64,000 bases of DNA from CAZMGB01 sp964565775 (lineage in GTDB: Bacteria; Chloroflexota; Dehalococcoidia; DSTF01; JALHUB01): positions 25,666 through 89,665 of the forward strand of contig CAZMGB010000016.1 in NCBI GenBank assembly GCA_964565775.1, read 5' to 3'. Positions 33,263-40,751 of this stretch are shown piece after piece. The position numbers and the translations under genes were made by a program. The number at the start of each line of letters is the position of its first letter. The first letter of the stretch is position 1. The notes under the pieces were generated by a model. It was given only the letters and a program-made list of their open reading frames with translations, ran no database searches and was not told where the DNA came from.

Positions 33263-34671
33263 TGCTTCTGACCTCCTCGTCTACGGGCACCGCCGGCCTC
33301 CACGGGCGATGCCGACGGCTCGTCGAGGGCGACCTCGCCCTCGGCGGCGAGAAGCCGCGCCCTGAACGCCGCGACGGCCGCGTCGTCGCCCTCCAACGCC
33401 TTCTGCACTGCCTCGAACAGCCGGTCCGACGTGAGGACGCCGTAGCGCATGCTCTCAGCGGCGACGCGCAGTGCGTCGATGAACTGGGTGGGGCGCTCCC
33501 CGGGCGCTCTCAGCCGGTGGCCGTTCACGACCACGAGGCCCCTCGGCGCCTCGCCCGTGCGGGCCAGCACCTCTTCCCAGCGCTTGCGCAATCGATAGTG
33601 GGGCTCCATGCCCACCGCCTCCCGTGCGCCCTCCACCTCCAGAAGCACCGACTGCCCCTCGAAGGACACTTCGGCGGGCCGGTCCAGGTCCTCGCTGACG
33701 GCGAAGCCCAGGAGTCGTAGCGCGTCCCGCACGGCCGACTCGAGCCCGTACTTTCCCTCTTGCCAGAGGAGCCGCCGATAGCGGTCGACCTCCTGCCGGC
33801 GGCTGCGGGCGGCGGCCAGCTCCTCCTCGGCCCGCGAGAGGCGCTCCCCTGCGTCGCTCTCGGCGGCCTCCAGCTCCGCCAGGCCGGGGAGGGGAAAGGC
33901 GGCGAGCCAGGCCGGGGCGGGCTCCTCCGACTGCGCGTCCAGGGCGCGGCGAATGCAATCGAGCATCGTGCGGGCGACGAGGTAGCGCTCGCTGCCCCTG
34001 CCCGGCGAGCGTATCGGTGGCAGGAAGACAACCCGTCCGCCGGCCTGGCGGTCAGGCTCGCCTGCCTGACGGGCAGGCCCGCCGCCAAGGCGCAGCTCCA
34101 CGCCGACAGCGGCGCCGCCGACGCTCCGCGCGAAGACGCGCCCGAATGTCGGGAAGCCTTTGGCCGTCTCGACGAAGTGGGCCCGATAGGCGAGCTTTGC
34201 CCGGAAAGAGTCGATATAGGGCGCGAAGGGATGGTCGCTCTCGGTGGGCAGCACTTCGCTGCCGCCGGCGGGCGCCAGCAGGCCGGGGCCGTAGTCGAGA
34301 CCCTGAGGAGCGGGCAGCCAGTAGTAGCGGTGGCAGCCGTTGAACCCAACGACGCCCGGATGGGGAACGTCCGGGTAGGCGAAGCAGACCACGAGCCCGC
34401 CCCGCGCGAGAAGGCGGGCGGTCTCGTCCTGTCGGCGGCGCAGCAGGTCCGCGAGGCCGACGGCCAGGGGAGAGGTGGGCCCGTTCACGACGGGCTCGTT
34501 GAAGTGGGTCGCGCGCTCCGCCGTGCCCTCGACCACCTCCTCGATGACCTGCGAGACGCTCGACGGGTCAACCACCAGGGCGTCGTAGTCGAAGAAGGAG
34601 GGTGCGCTGACGAAGCTGTAGTTGTCGATGAGGGGGTCCGGCAGGGGGAAGCCGATGACCAGTACTCGCAT
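33259..34671 (-). CDS. Unknown protein with coiled coil and restriction-endonuclease-fold-like C-terminus
   Basis: A 470-residue protein. The first 250 residues begin MRVLVIGFPLPDPLIDNYSFV and resemble no family I know. A coiled coil follows (about 275-320, Glu/Arg/Ala-rich). Then KYGLESAVRDALRLLGFAVSEDLDRP, about 25 further residues leading to SVLLEVEGARE, and PRGLVVVNGHRL have the pattern of PD-(D/E)xK-like domains, in which the 'E-V-K' is here E-V-E. If so, it may be a non-cleaving member. A palindrome at 34060-34078 encodes part of the odd segment PARQAGEPDRQAGG within the N-terminal domain. The ATG at 34671 is favoured, but an ATG five codons upstream exists. It overlaps the FabI-like gene by four bases. 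Confidence 0.72.
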   Translation of the reverse strand: MRVLVIGFPLPDPLIDNYSFVSAPSFFDYDALVVDPSSVSQVIEEVVEGTAERATHFNEPVVNGPTSPLAVGLADLLRRRQDETARLLARGGLVVCFAYPDVPHPGVVGFNGCHRYYWLPAPQGLDYGPGLLAPAGGSEVLPTESDHPFAPYIDSFRAKLAYRAHFVETAKGFPTFGRVFARSVGGAAVGVELRLGGGPARQAGEPDRQAGGRVVFLPPIRSPGRGSERYLVARTMLDCIRRALDAQSEEPAPAWLAAFPLPGLAELEAAESDAGERLSRAEEELAAARSRRQEVDRYRRLLWQEGKYGLESAVRDALRLLGFAVSEDLDRPAEVSFEGQSVLLEVEGAREAVGMEPHYRLRKRWEEVLARTGEAPRGLVVVNGHRLRAPGERPTQFIDALRVAAESMRYGVLTSDRLFEAVQKALEGDDAAVAAFRARLLAAEGEVALDEPSASPVEAGGARRRGGQKQ

Positions 34672-34698
34672 CTCTCCTGTCCGCATCCGTGGCAAAGG

Positions 34699-35601
34699 CT
34701 ACTCCGGGCCGAGGTCGAGGCGGCGCAGGAAGCGCCGGAATGCGGGGCCGATGTCCTCCCGTCGCAGGGCCAGCTCCACCGACGCCTGGAGGAGCCCCAG
34801 CGGCCGGCCCGTGTCGAAGCGGTCACCCTCGAATAGGTAGGCGTGGATGGGCTGATGGCCCAGCAGCAGCGCCAGACCGTCCGTGAGCTGAATCTCCTTG
34901 TTCGTCCCCGGCGCAGTCCTGGCCAGGGCCGGAAAGATATCGGGCGTGAGCACGTACCGCCCGACGATGCCGAGGTCTGAAGGCGCGTCCTCCGGCTTCG
35001 GCTTCTCCACCATTCCCCGAACGACAAACGCACGCCCCGACTCGCCGGCCGCGCCCTCCACCGGCGCCACCTCAACGACGCCGTAGCTCGCAGTCTCTTC
35101 CCGGGGAACTCGTTCCACTGCCACCACACAGCCCCCGTACCGCTCGAACACGTCGATCATCTGCCTGGCTACCGGCACCTCGGAAAGGATGACATCATCC
35201 GGGAAGAAGAGAACGAAGGGCTCCTCGCCGACGACGTCTCGGGCAGTGAGTACGGCATCGCCGACGCCCCGTTGCTCCTTCTGGCGTACGTAGACGATAT
35301 CCGCCAGGTCGGAGACCCTCCGGATCTCGTTGAGGAGCCCCTGTTCGCCCTTCACCTCCAGTGCATGCTCCAGTTCGAGGGAGCGATCGAAGTGGTCTTC
35401 GACGGCGCGCTTCCCTGCGGCGGTGACGATTATGACCTGCCTCAGCCCGGAAGCGACCGCTTCCTCGACGCTGTACTGGATGATCGGCTTGTCGACGAGG
35501 GGGAGCGCCTCTTTGGGTTGTGCTTTGGTTGCTGGCAATAGCCGCGTGCCGTAGCCGGCGGCGAGCACCACAGCCTTTCGAACCCGTCCAGGGTCGGCCA
35601 T
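34699..35601 (-). CDS. galU: UTP--glucose-1-phosphate uridylyltransferase
   Basis: It makes UDP-glucose for envelope glycans and glycolipids. The 300 residues carry VVLAAGYGTRLLPATKAQPKE (nucleotide loop), PLVDKPIIQYSVEEA, QKEQRGVGDAVL, FVLFFPDDVI, MVEKPKPEDAPSDLGIVGRY and TNKEIQLTDGL, all GalU-specific. The ATG at 35601 (MADPGRVRKAVV) follows AGGAGG at a slightly long 12 bases; 23 more residues would be possible upstream but are unlike the family. It is the first gene of the minus-strand run that includes the nuclease-fold-like protein, and it diverges from the SRP RNA. Confidence 0.95.
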   Translation of the reverse strand: MADPGRVRKAVVLAAGYGTRLLPATKAQPKEALPLVDKPIIQYSVEEAVASGLRQVIIVTAAGKRAVEDHFDRSLELEHALEVKGEQGLLNEIRRVSDLADIVYVRQKEQRGVGDAVLTARDVVGEEPFVLFFPDDVILSEVPVARQMIDVFERYGGCVVAVERVPREETASYGVVEVAPVEGAAGESGRAFVVRGMVEKPKPEDAPSDLGIVGRYVLTPDIFPALARTAPGTNKEIQLTDGLALLLGHQPIHAYLFEGDRFDTGRPLGLLQASVELALRREDIGPAFRRFLRRLDLGPE

Positions 35602-35803
35602 TGGCGGGCGGGGCCTCCTAGGGTGAGTCGCACTCGTGTTGAGAGCGCTTTCGCAGGGACCGTGCCCCATTCTACATCAGCGCCCCGGAGTCATCAAGGA
35701 AGCGGCCAGTGCGGCGGGTAGGCCGACTCATGACCTCCAGGCCCAACGGCGCGTCAAGGAGGCGAACGTCGCTTCAGCCGCCTCCAGATGGTACGGTTAG
35801 CAC

Positions 35804-35831
35804 TTGACATACGCACACCCATATGTATAGT
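35804..35831 (+). promoter_or_regulatory. Strong promoter of the SRP RNA
   Basis: TTGACA (35804-35809) and TATAGT (35826-35831) with a 16-base spacer, nearly perfect sigma-70 consensus. The predicted start near 35838 agrees with the 5' end of the SRP RNA. Confidence 0.8.
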
Positions 35832-35837
35832 ATGGCG

Positions 35838-36110
35838 CGCGGTCGTGCTAGACGGGGAGCTAGCGGTGCCCTGAACCCGCAATCCGCTATAGCGGGGTCG
35901 AATCCCCAGCTCGAGGTCTAGGCACCTGGGGACTGGCGTCGCCAAGCGGCGTTGAAGGCTTGGCCCCGCGCGGCGAAACGCTACGAACCCCGTCAGATCC
36001 GGGAGGAAGCAGCGGTAAGTAGTTGCTTTCGGGCGCCGCGGGAGCACCGAGCCGGAGCTGGCTGGTTCCGCCAAGCCTGGACGTCAGATCGAAAGCGGGT
36101 GCACGGCCGC
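35838..36110 (+). ncRNA. ffs: Signal recognition particle RNA, large (Gram-positive) type
   Basis: The 5' Alu domain reads GTGCTAGACGGGGAGCTAGC then GGTGCCCTGAACCCGCAATC and GGGTCGAATCCCC, close to the Bacillus scRNA pattern. The S domain has the almost invariant CGTCAGATCCGGGAGGAAGC followed by AGCGGTAAG. The ends GCGCGGTCGTGC and GTGCACGGCCGC pair. The ~273-nt size fits the 6S-type SRP RNA with an Alu domain, not the 4.5S short form. It associates with Ffh for cotranslational membrane targeting; ftsY (the receptor) is at 51.9 kb. Confidence 0.95.
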
Positions 36111-36157
36111 ATTTGAGTGTCGACCCACCGTAGGGATAGTCCCGCCGGGAAGGAGGC

Positions 36158-37657
36158 TTGTTGCCGTATTCGCCGGAAGGTGTGCGGGAGCGTTCGAGAG
36201 CGCCGCGGCGGTTTCCGGTCAGAGCAATTGAAGCACTTTTTCGAGATCCTCATATCCGCTTCCACGTCGCCGTACTTGTGGCGCTCGGCTTCATAGCTCT
36301 CCTCGCATTCCTAATCCTGCCCGTCCACCGGGTCCGCGTAGAGGTAGACGGCACTGAGAAGACGGTTCTGAGCCGCCAGCAAGGCGCGCTTGCCGTCCTC
36401 GAGCAGGCCCAGGTTGGACTATCGCCTGGCGACGCCGTCCAGGAGGGACGGGTGTCGGGCGAGACCGTGCTGGCCGTGGAGCGCGCAGTGCCTGTCGCGC
36501 TGGACGTGGACGGTCAGACGCTGACCTGGCGCACCCGCGCTCAAACGATAGGCGGCGTCCTGGCCGAGGCGGGCACCGTCCTGGGGCCCTTCGACACTAT
36601 TACGCGCAACGGCCTTCCCGCGTCCATCATGGACCCCATCGGCTCATCGCCCCGCCTGGTGGCGTCTCGGTTGCTCAGACTGAGCCTCCCGCCCGGCATC
36701 ATGGGCGACGACGACGAAACCGCCAGCATAGCCATCAGACGTGCCGTACCTTTCACCGTCGTCGAGGACGGCGTGACTAGCGAGCTGGCCTCGAGCGAGC
36801 CGACGGTCGGTCTTGCCCTCCGCCAGCGCGGCATCAGCGTGGGCCCGGGCGATCTCGTCGACCCCAGCGCTGGTTCCCCTCTCGCGTCGGGACTGGAGGT
36901 AAGCGTCCAGCATGCCCAGCGCATCGATCTCTCTCTGCCAGACTTCGACACCGTGATCTACACGCAGGCGAAGACTGTCGGGGAGGCCCTCTCGGAGGCA
37001 GGGGTAAGCATCTCGTCCACAGACGAGGTGGAGCCGTCGCAAGACGCGCCGGTGTCCGACGGCATGGAGGTGAGCGTGCTGGCGCTGAGCGAGGAGCGGT
37101 ACCTGGAGAGCGAAACGGTATACCACGACACCGTCTCCGATGTGGGCTACGGCCTCCCAGCGGGCCAGGTACGCCGCGTGGAGGGTTGGGACGGCACGCT
37201 CTACCGGCAGTACGTGATCCACTACGAGAACGGGGTAGAGGTAGGCCGCGAGCTCGAGAGTGAATGGTACGACCCGGCTCCCCAGGATACGATCGTCTAC
37301 CACGGACCGAGCGTGGAGTACAGAGCCGCGGGCGGCGTGCCCGACGGCCTCGATGTGGCGAGCGTGATGAACGTCTGCGCCACCTGGTACAATGCAGCGA
37401 GCTCCGGCGTCGCCCCCGGCAGCCCCGGCTACGGCGTGACCGCCACGGGCGTGCCCCTCACCAAGGGCATTGTGGCCGTCGATCCCAGCGTGATACCATT
37501 GGGCACACACATGTACATCCCGGGCTATGGATTCGGTGTGGCGGCTGATACCGGAGGCGCCATCGTCGGCACAATCATCGATCTCGGTTACCCCGACAGC
37601 GTTGTCGGCGACTGGGGCAATACACGCTGCCTCGATATCTACATCCTCAACCCCTAA
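36158..37657 (+). CDS. Cell-wall protein with DUF348 repeats, G5 and 3D domains (YabE/Rpf-like)
   Basis: A 499-residue secreted or anchored protein. After a basic tail of about 35 residues comes one TM/signal segment (FHVAVLVALGFIALLAFLIL, about 35-55). Three DUF348 repeats follow (about 60-300, each ending like TVGEALSEAGV), then a G5 domain (about 310-380, SETVYHDTVSDVGYGLPAGQ). A C-terminal 3D domain (about 405-499) has AVDPSVIPLGTHMYIPGYG, VAADTGGAI and CLDIYI, with the three catalytic-type Asp residues of MltA-like lytic transglycosylases. Starts are uncertain: TTG at 36158 or 36161 follow AGGAGG closely. It lies 47 bases after the SRP RNA and may be cotranscribed. Confidence 0.87.
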   Translation: MLPYSPEGVRERSRAPRRFPVRAIEALFRDPHIRFHVAVLVALGFIALLAFLILPVHRVRVEVDGTEKTVLSRQQGALAVLEQAQVGLSPGDAVQEGRVSGETVLAVERAVPVALDVDGQTLTWRTRAQTIGGVLAEAGTVLGPFDTITRNGLPASIMDPIGSSPRLVASRLLRLSLPPGIMGDDDETASIAIRRAVPFTVVEDGVTSELASSEPTVGLALRQRGISVGPGDLVDPSAGSPLASGLEVSVQHAQRIDLSLPDFDTVIYTQAKTVGEALSEAGVSISSTDEVEPSQDAPVSDGMEVSVLALSEERYLESETVYHDTVSDVGYGLPAGQVRRVEGWDGTLYRQYVIHYENGVEVGRELESEWYDPAPQDTIVYHGPSVEYRAAGGVPDGLDVASVMNVCATWYNAASSGVAPGSPGYGVTATGVPLTKGIVAVDPSVIPLGTHMYIPGYGFGVAADTGGAIVGTIIDLGYPDSVVGDWGNTRCLDIYILNP

Positions 37658-37754
37658 CCCCGGGAGCACAGGCCTAGCGAGCCGGCGAACCCCAAGTCTC
37701 AGGGGCAAACGCGTCGCTGCCCAAGAGCGAGCGCGACTCGCTTCCCGCCGTCGC

Positions 37755-38633
37755 GTGCGGCCCGCGCCCCCTCTGGAGCTGAGAGAGGCAGGGGTTCCAG
37801 CCCGTAAGAGCCTGGGGCAGCACTTCCTGACGGACCGCCGCATGCTGGCCGGCATCGCCGAGGCGGCACTCCTCGCCCCTGGAGAGACCGTGGTCGAGGT
37901 AGGTGCCGGCCTGGGGTCGCTGACGGCCGAGCTGGCGCAGCGCGCCTCGAAAGTGCTGGCCGTGGAGATCGACGAGGAGCTCTGCTCCTACCTGCGCCGC
38001 CATCTGCGTCGCTTTCACAACGTTCACGTCGTGTGCGCCGACATCCTGGCGCTGACGCCCGAAGAGCTGCTCCAGGAGGGCGCCGCCCGTCCTCCCTATG
38101 TGGTGGTCGGCAATCTCCCGTACTACATCACGGCACCCGTGCTCCGTCACTTCTTGGAGGCGTCGAGCCCGCCGCGCCGACTGGTGGTCATGGTGCAACG
38201 GGAGGTAGCGGAGAGCATCGTAGCGGGCCCCGGCCGCATGAGCCTCCTCGGCCTCAGTGTGCAGTTCTACGGCACGCCCCGGATGCTCTTTTCAGTGGCG
38301 CCCTCCGCCTTCTATCCGCCGCCCAGGGTGCGCTCGGCCGTGCTCGCCATCGACGTCGGCGAGAGCCCGGCCGTCGCCGTCGCCGTCGACGACGCCGACG
38401 CCTTCTTCTCCGTGGCGCGGGCCGGGTTCGCCGCCCCTCGAAAGCGGCTGCGCAACTCGCTGGCGCTGGGGTTGGGGCTGCCGCCGGAAGCCGCCGAGGC
38501 GCTGCTGCGCGAAGCCGGCCTCGACCCGCGCCGGCGGGCTCAGGAGCTGGCTCTCGATGAGTGGGCCGCCCTCTGTCGAGCCTGCGGCCGCCTCGATGTG
38601 AGCCTGAGCGGCACCAGAGAGGCCGCGACGTGA
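37755..38633 (+). CDS. rsmA: 16S rRNA dimethyladenosine transferase RsmA (KsgA)
   Basis: It dimethylates two adjacent adenines near the 3' end of 16S rRNA late in 30S assembly. Signatures: KSLGQHFLTDRRML, the SAM motif VVEVGAGLGSLTAEL, VLAVEIDEELC, VVCADILAL, the catalytic VVGNLPYYITAPVL and a C-terminal FYPPPRVRSAVLAID. I place the start at the GTG 37755, 16 codons before the conserved region. The frame is open back into the 3D-domain gene and no ribosome site settles it. It gives 292 residues, normal for the family. It overlaps ispE through GTGA at 38630-38633. Confidence 0.9.
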   Translation: MRPAPPLELREAGVPARKSLGQHFLTDRRMLAGIAEAALLAPGETVVEVGAGLGSLTAELAQRASKVLAVEIDEELCSYLRRHLRRFHNVHVVCADILALTPEELLQEGAARPPYVVVGNLPYYITAPVLRHFLEASSPPRRLVVMVQREVAESIVAGPGRMSLLGLSVQFYGTPRMLFSVAPSAFYPPPRVRSAVLAIDVGESPAVAVAVDDADAFFSVARAGFAAPRKRLRNSLALGLGLPPEAAEALLREAGLDPRRRAQELALDEWAALCRACGRLDVSLSGTREAAT

Positions 38634-39526
38634 CGATCACCACCGTCGCCCCCGCCAAGATCAACTGGACGCTGGAGGTCCTGGGACGCCGCGACGACGG
38701 CTTCCACGAGGTGAGGACCGTCCTCCAGGCCATAGACCTCAGCGACACGGTGCGCGTGTCGCCGCTGGACCGCATCGAGCTGCGGCTCACCGGACGCACG
38801 GAAGGCCTTGAGGCCGCTCCCGAGGACAATCTCGCTTACCGGGCGGCGGCCGTGCTCCGGGAGAAGGCGGGCGACCCATCCCTGGGCGCCCTCATCGAAG
38901 TCGAGAAGTCGATCCCGGTAGGCGCCGGGCTGGGCGGCGGCAGCAGCGACGCCGCCGCCGTCCTGCGCGCCCTCAACCGGCTTTGGGGTGTCGGCCTCTC
39001 TGTGCCGGAGCTGGCCTGCCTGGGGTCGAAGCTGGGGGCGGACGTACCCTTCTTCTTGTCCGGCGGCACAGCGTTCGGGCGCGGCCGGGGCGATGAGATA
39101 CGCCCTCTGCCGGACATCGCGGCCCGACGCCTCATCATCGTCGCGCCGCCCGCGCGGATGGCAGAGAAGACGGCCCGGATGTACTCTCGACTGGGGCCCA
39201 AGCAGTATAGCCACGGCGCCGCCACCGAGGCGCTCGTCGAGAAGCTGGAGGAGGGCGGCGAGCCGGGGAGCAGCGACATCATGAACGCATTCGAGGAAGT
39301 CGCCGGCGAAGTCTTCCCCGGTCTCGACGGCATCCGACGGAGCGCGGCGGAGGCCGGCATAGGCATGTTGCACCTGTGCGGCAGCGGGCCCGCCCTCTTC
39401 GCACTCCCAGGGCCGGAGGTCTCCCTCGAGGGCCTGCGCCGGGCCCTAGCGGGATCCGGCGTTGACGTTCTAGAGGCGAGGACGCTGGCCGCCGCTGATG
39501 CTACCGCCCTAAGAGAGGGGCCCTGA
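38630..39526 (+). CDS. ispE: 4-diphosphocytidyl-2-C-methyl-D-erythritol kinase
   Basis: A GHMP kinase that phosphorylates CDP-ME in the MEP isoprenoid pathway. The 298 residues have APAKINWTLEVLGRRDDGFHE, the ATP loop PVGAGLGGGSSDAAAVLRAL, LGADVPFFLSGG and the C-terminal GSGPALFAL. The GTG at 38630 is chosen because it gives MTITTVAPAKIN and has AGAGAGG seven bases upstream, and because it overlaps the rsmA stop. The rsmA-ispE pairing is common in Gram-positive-type genomes. Isoprenoid carriers made this way would feed the GT39-type glycosylation genes elsewhere in the window. Confidence 0.95.
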   Translation: MTITTVAPAKINWTLEVLGRRDDGFHEVRTVLQAIDLSDTVRVSPLDRIELRLTGRTEGLEAAPEDNLAYRAAAVLREKAGDPSLGALIEVEKSIPVGAGLGGGSSDAAAVLRALNRLWGVGLSVPELACLGSKLGADVPFFLSGGTAFGRGRGDEIRPLPDIAARRLIIVAPPARMAEKTARMYSRLGPKQYSHGAATEALVEKLEEGGEPGSSDIMNAFEEVAGEVFPGLDGIRRSAAEAGIGMLHLCGSGPALFALPGPEVSLEGLRRALAGSGVDVLEARTLAAADATALREGP

Positions 39527-39531
39527 CTTCG

Positions 39532-39963
39532 ATGAGTGAGGTGCTGGCCGGCCTGGTCTGCGGCTACATCCTGGCCCTGGTGTCGACACCCCTCGTCGCC
39601 CTAACCCTCTTGAACATGCGAGCGCGCTTCCCCGCGGTCGAGCGGACGGTCCCCTCGCAAGTGCCGCTGCTGGCTCTCGCTGTCGTCATCCATGGCTTCA
39701 CCATCATGATGTGGACGGCGCTGGGCATGGTCTTCGGCCTGATCCTCAGTGGCATCGAGGAGCGAGTGCCGGAGGGAGGGCTGGGGAGCCCGAACGGCGT
39801 CTTCACGCTCGTAGTTTTGCTGTGGACTGTAGTGGCTTCCGCCCCTATCATTATGCTTCTGCGCCCTGTCCGACGCCAAGCTGCGGCCATGGCCATACTT
39901 TTCGCATTGCTCTTCGGCTGGCTCATGCCCTACCTGGCACAGTGGGGCCCTACCAGCTCATAG
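39532..39963 (+). CDS. Four-TM membrane protein, unknown
   Basis: A 143-residue hydrophobic protein with four predicted TM helices: LAGLVCGYILALVSTPLVALT, VPLLALAVVIHGFTIMMWTALGMVFGL, VFTLVVLLWTVVASAPIIMLL and AMAILFALLFGWLMPYLA. No domain is recognised. It begins 5 bases after ispE and ends 15 bases before the PHP gene, so it belongs to the same operon. Ser/Glu/Gly-rich loops are short, and no obvious catalytic residues stand out. A role as a small membrane subunit or regulator cannot be told from sequence. Confidence 0.75.
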   Translation: MSEVLAGLVCGYILALVSTPLVALTLLNMRARFPAVERTVPSQVPLLALAVVIHGFTIMMWTALGMVFGLILSGIEERVPEGGLGSPNGVFTLVVLLWTVVASAPIIMLLRPVRRQAAAMAILFALLFGWLMPYLAQWGPTSS

Positions 39964-39978
39964 GGAAACGGGGTGTCC

Positions 39979-40674
39979 ATGTCCGGAACCATCGTAGACA
40001 TGCACCTGCACACCACGCGTGGCGCATCGGACAGCGGGCTCAGGCCCGAGGAGCTGATACACGAGGCGAGGCGCATCGGCCTCACCGGCGTCCACCTGAC
40101 CGAGCACGACCGTCTCTGGGAGCCGAGAACGCTCGCCCGTTTCCGGGAGGAGTCGGGCCTCTTCGTCGCGAACGGCATGGAAGTCTCGACAGACCTGGGC
40201 CACATCCTGGTCCTCGGGCTCGACCGCTATGTGCCCGGCATCCGCCACGCCGAGGAGCTGCGGCGGATCGTGTCCGACGTGGGAGGCTACATGATCGTGG
40301 CGCACCCCTTCCGCCACTACTTCGATCCGGCGCACTTCATGCGACAGGGCGTGGAGCCGTTCAGCATGACGCCGGAGCAAGCGGCGCGGCTGCCTGTCTT
40401 CCAGCTTGTGGACGCCGTGGAGGTGGCGAACGGCGGCAACACGAACCGGGAGAACCTGTTCGCCCTGCGGGTAGCGCAGGCGCTGGGGAAGCCGGGCACC
40501 GGCGGCAGCGACGCCCACTCCTCGCAGGGCATCGGCATCAATACGACGTTCTTCGAGAAGACGCTTGAGTCTCGGGAGCAGATGCTCGAGGAGCTGCGGG
40601 CGGGACGCTTCTACGCCCAGCAGGGCCTCCCTCAGGGCCAGCCAGTTCCCGTCAGCGAAGACACGCTCTCGTAA
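39979..40674 (+). CDS. PHP-domain metal-dependent phosphoesterase
   Basis: A 231-residue stand-alone PHP protein, a trinuclear-metal phosphoesterase fold related to histidinol phosphatase and polymerase PHP domains. Ligands visible: DMHLHTTRGASDSGL (HxH plus D), LTEHDRL, NGMEVST (Glu), MIVAHPFRHYF, and the C-terminal GGSDAHS (D-x-H). The PHP set appears complete, so it is probably an active nucleotide or nucleoside-phosphate hydrolase. The ATG at 39979 is favoured with a GGGG stretch at -9; a GTG two codons upstream is the alternative. It is the last gene of the rsmA-ispE operon. Confidence 0.9.
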   Translation: MSGTIVDMHLHTTRGASDSGLRPEELIHEARRIGLTGVHLTEHDRLWEPRTLARFREESGLFVANGMEVSTDLGHILVLGLDRYVPGIRHAEELRRIVSDVGGYMIVAHPFRHYFDPAHFMRQGVEPFSMTPEQAARLPVFQLVDAVEVANGGNTNRENLFALRVAQALGKPGTGGSDAHSSQGIGINTTFFEKTLESREQMLEELRAGRFYAQQGLPQGQPVPVSEDTLS

Positions 40675-40700
40675 ACGCCGCCTCTGCCAGCGGATGGACG

Positions 40701-40709
40701 TGCTAGAAT
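40701..40709 (+). promoter_or_regulatory. Extended -10 promoter element before the DinG-like gene
   Basis: TGCTAGAAT matches an extended -10 (TGn-TATAAT) 43 bases before the TTG start. No -35 is visible, which such promoters can lack. Confidence 0.45.
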
Positions 40710-40751
40710 GGCCCCGTCGACGGCAACCGACCCCTGGAGAGGAAGCCCCGC

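Noticed and set aside
35838..36110. c-di-AMP (ydaO) riboswitch ahead of the 3D-domain cell-wall gene
   Set aside because: Such riboswitches often precede cell-wall hydrolases, but the sequence clearly matches SRP RNA Alu and S domains and has its own strong promoter.
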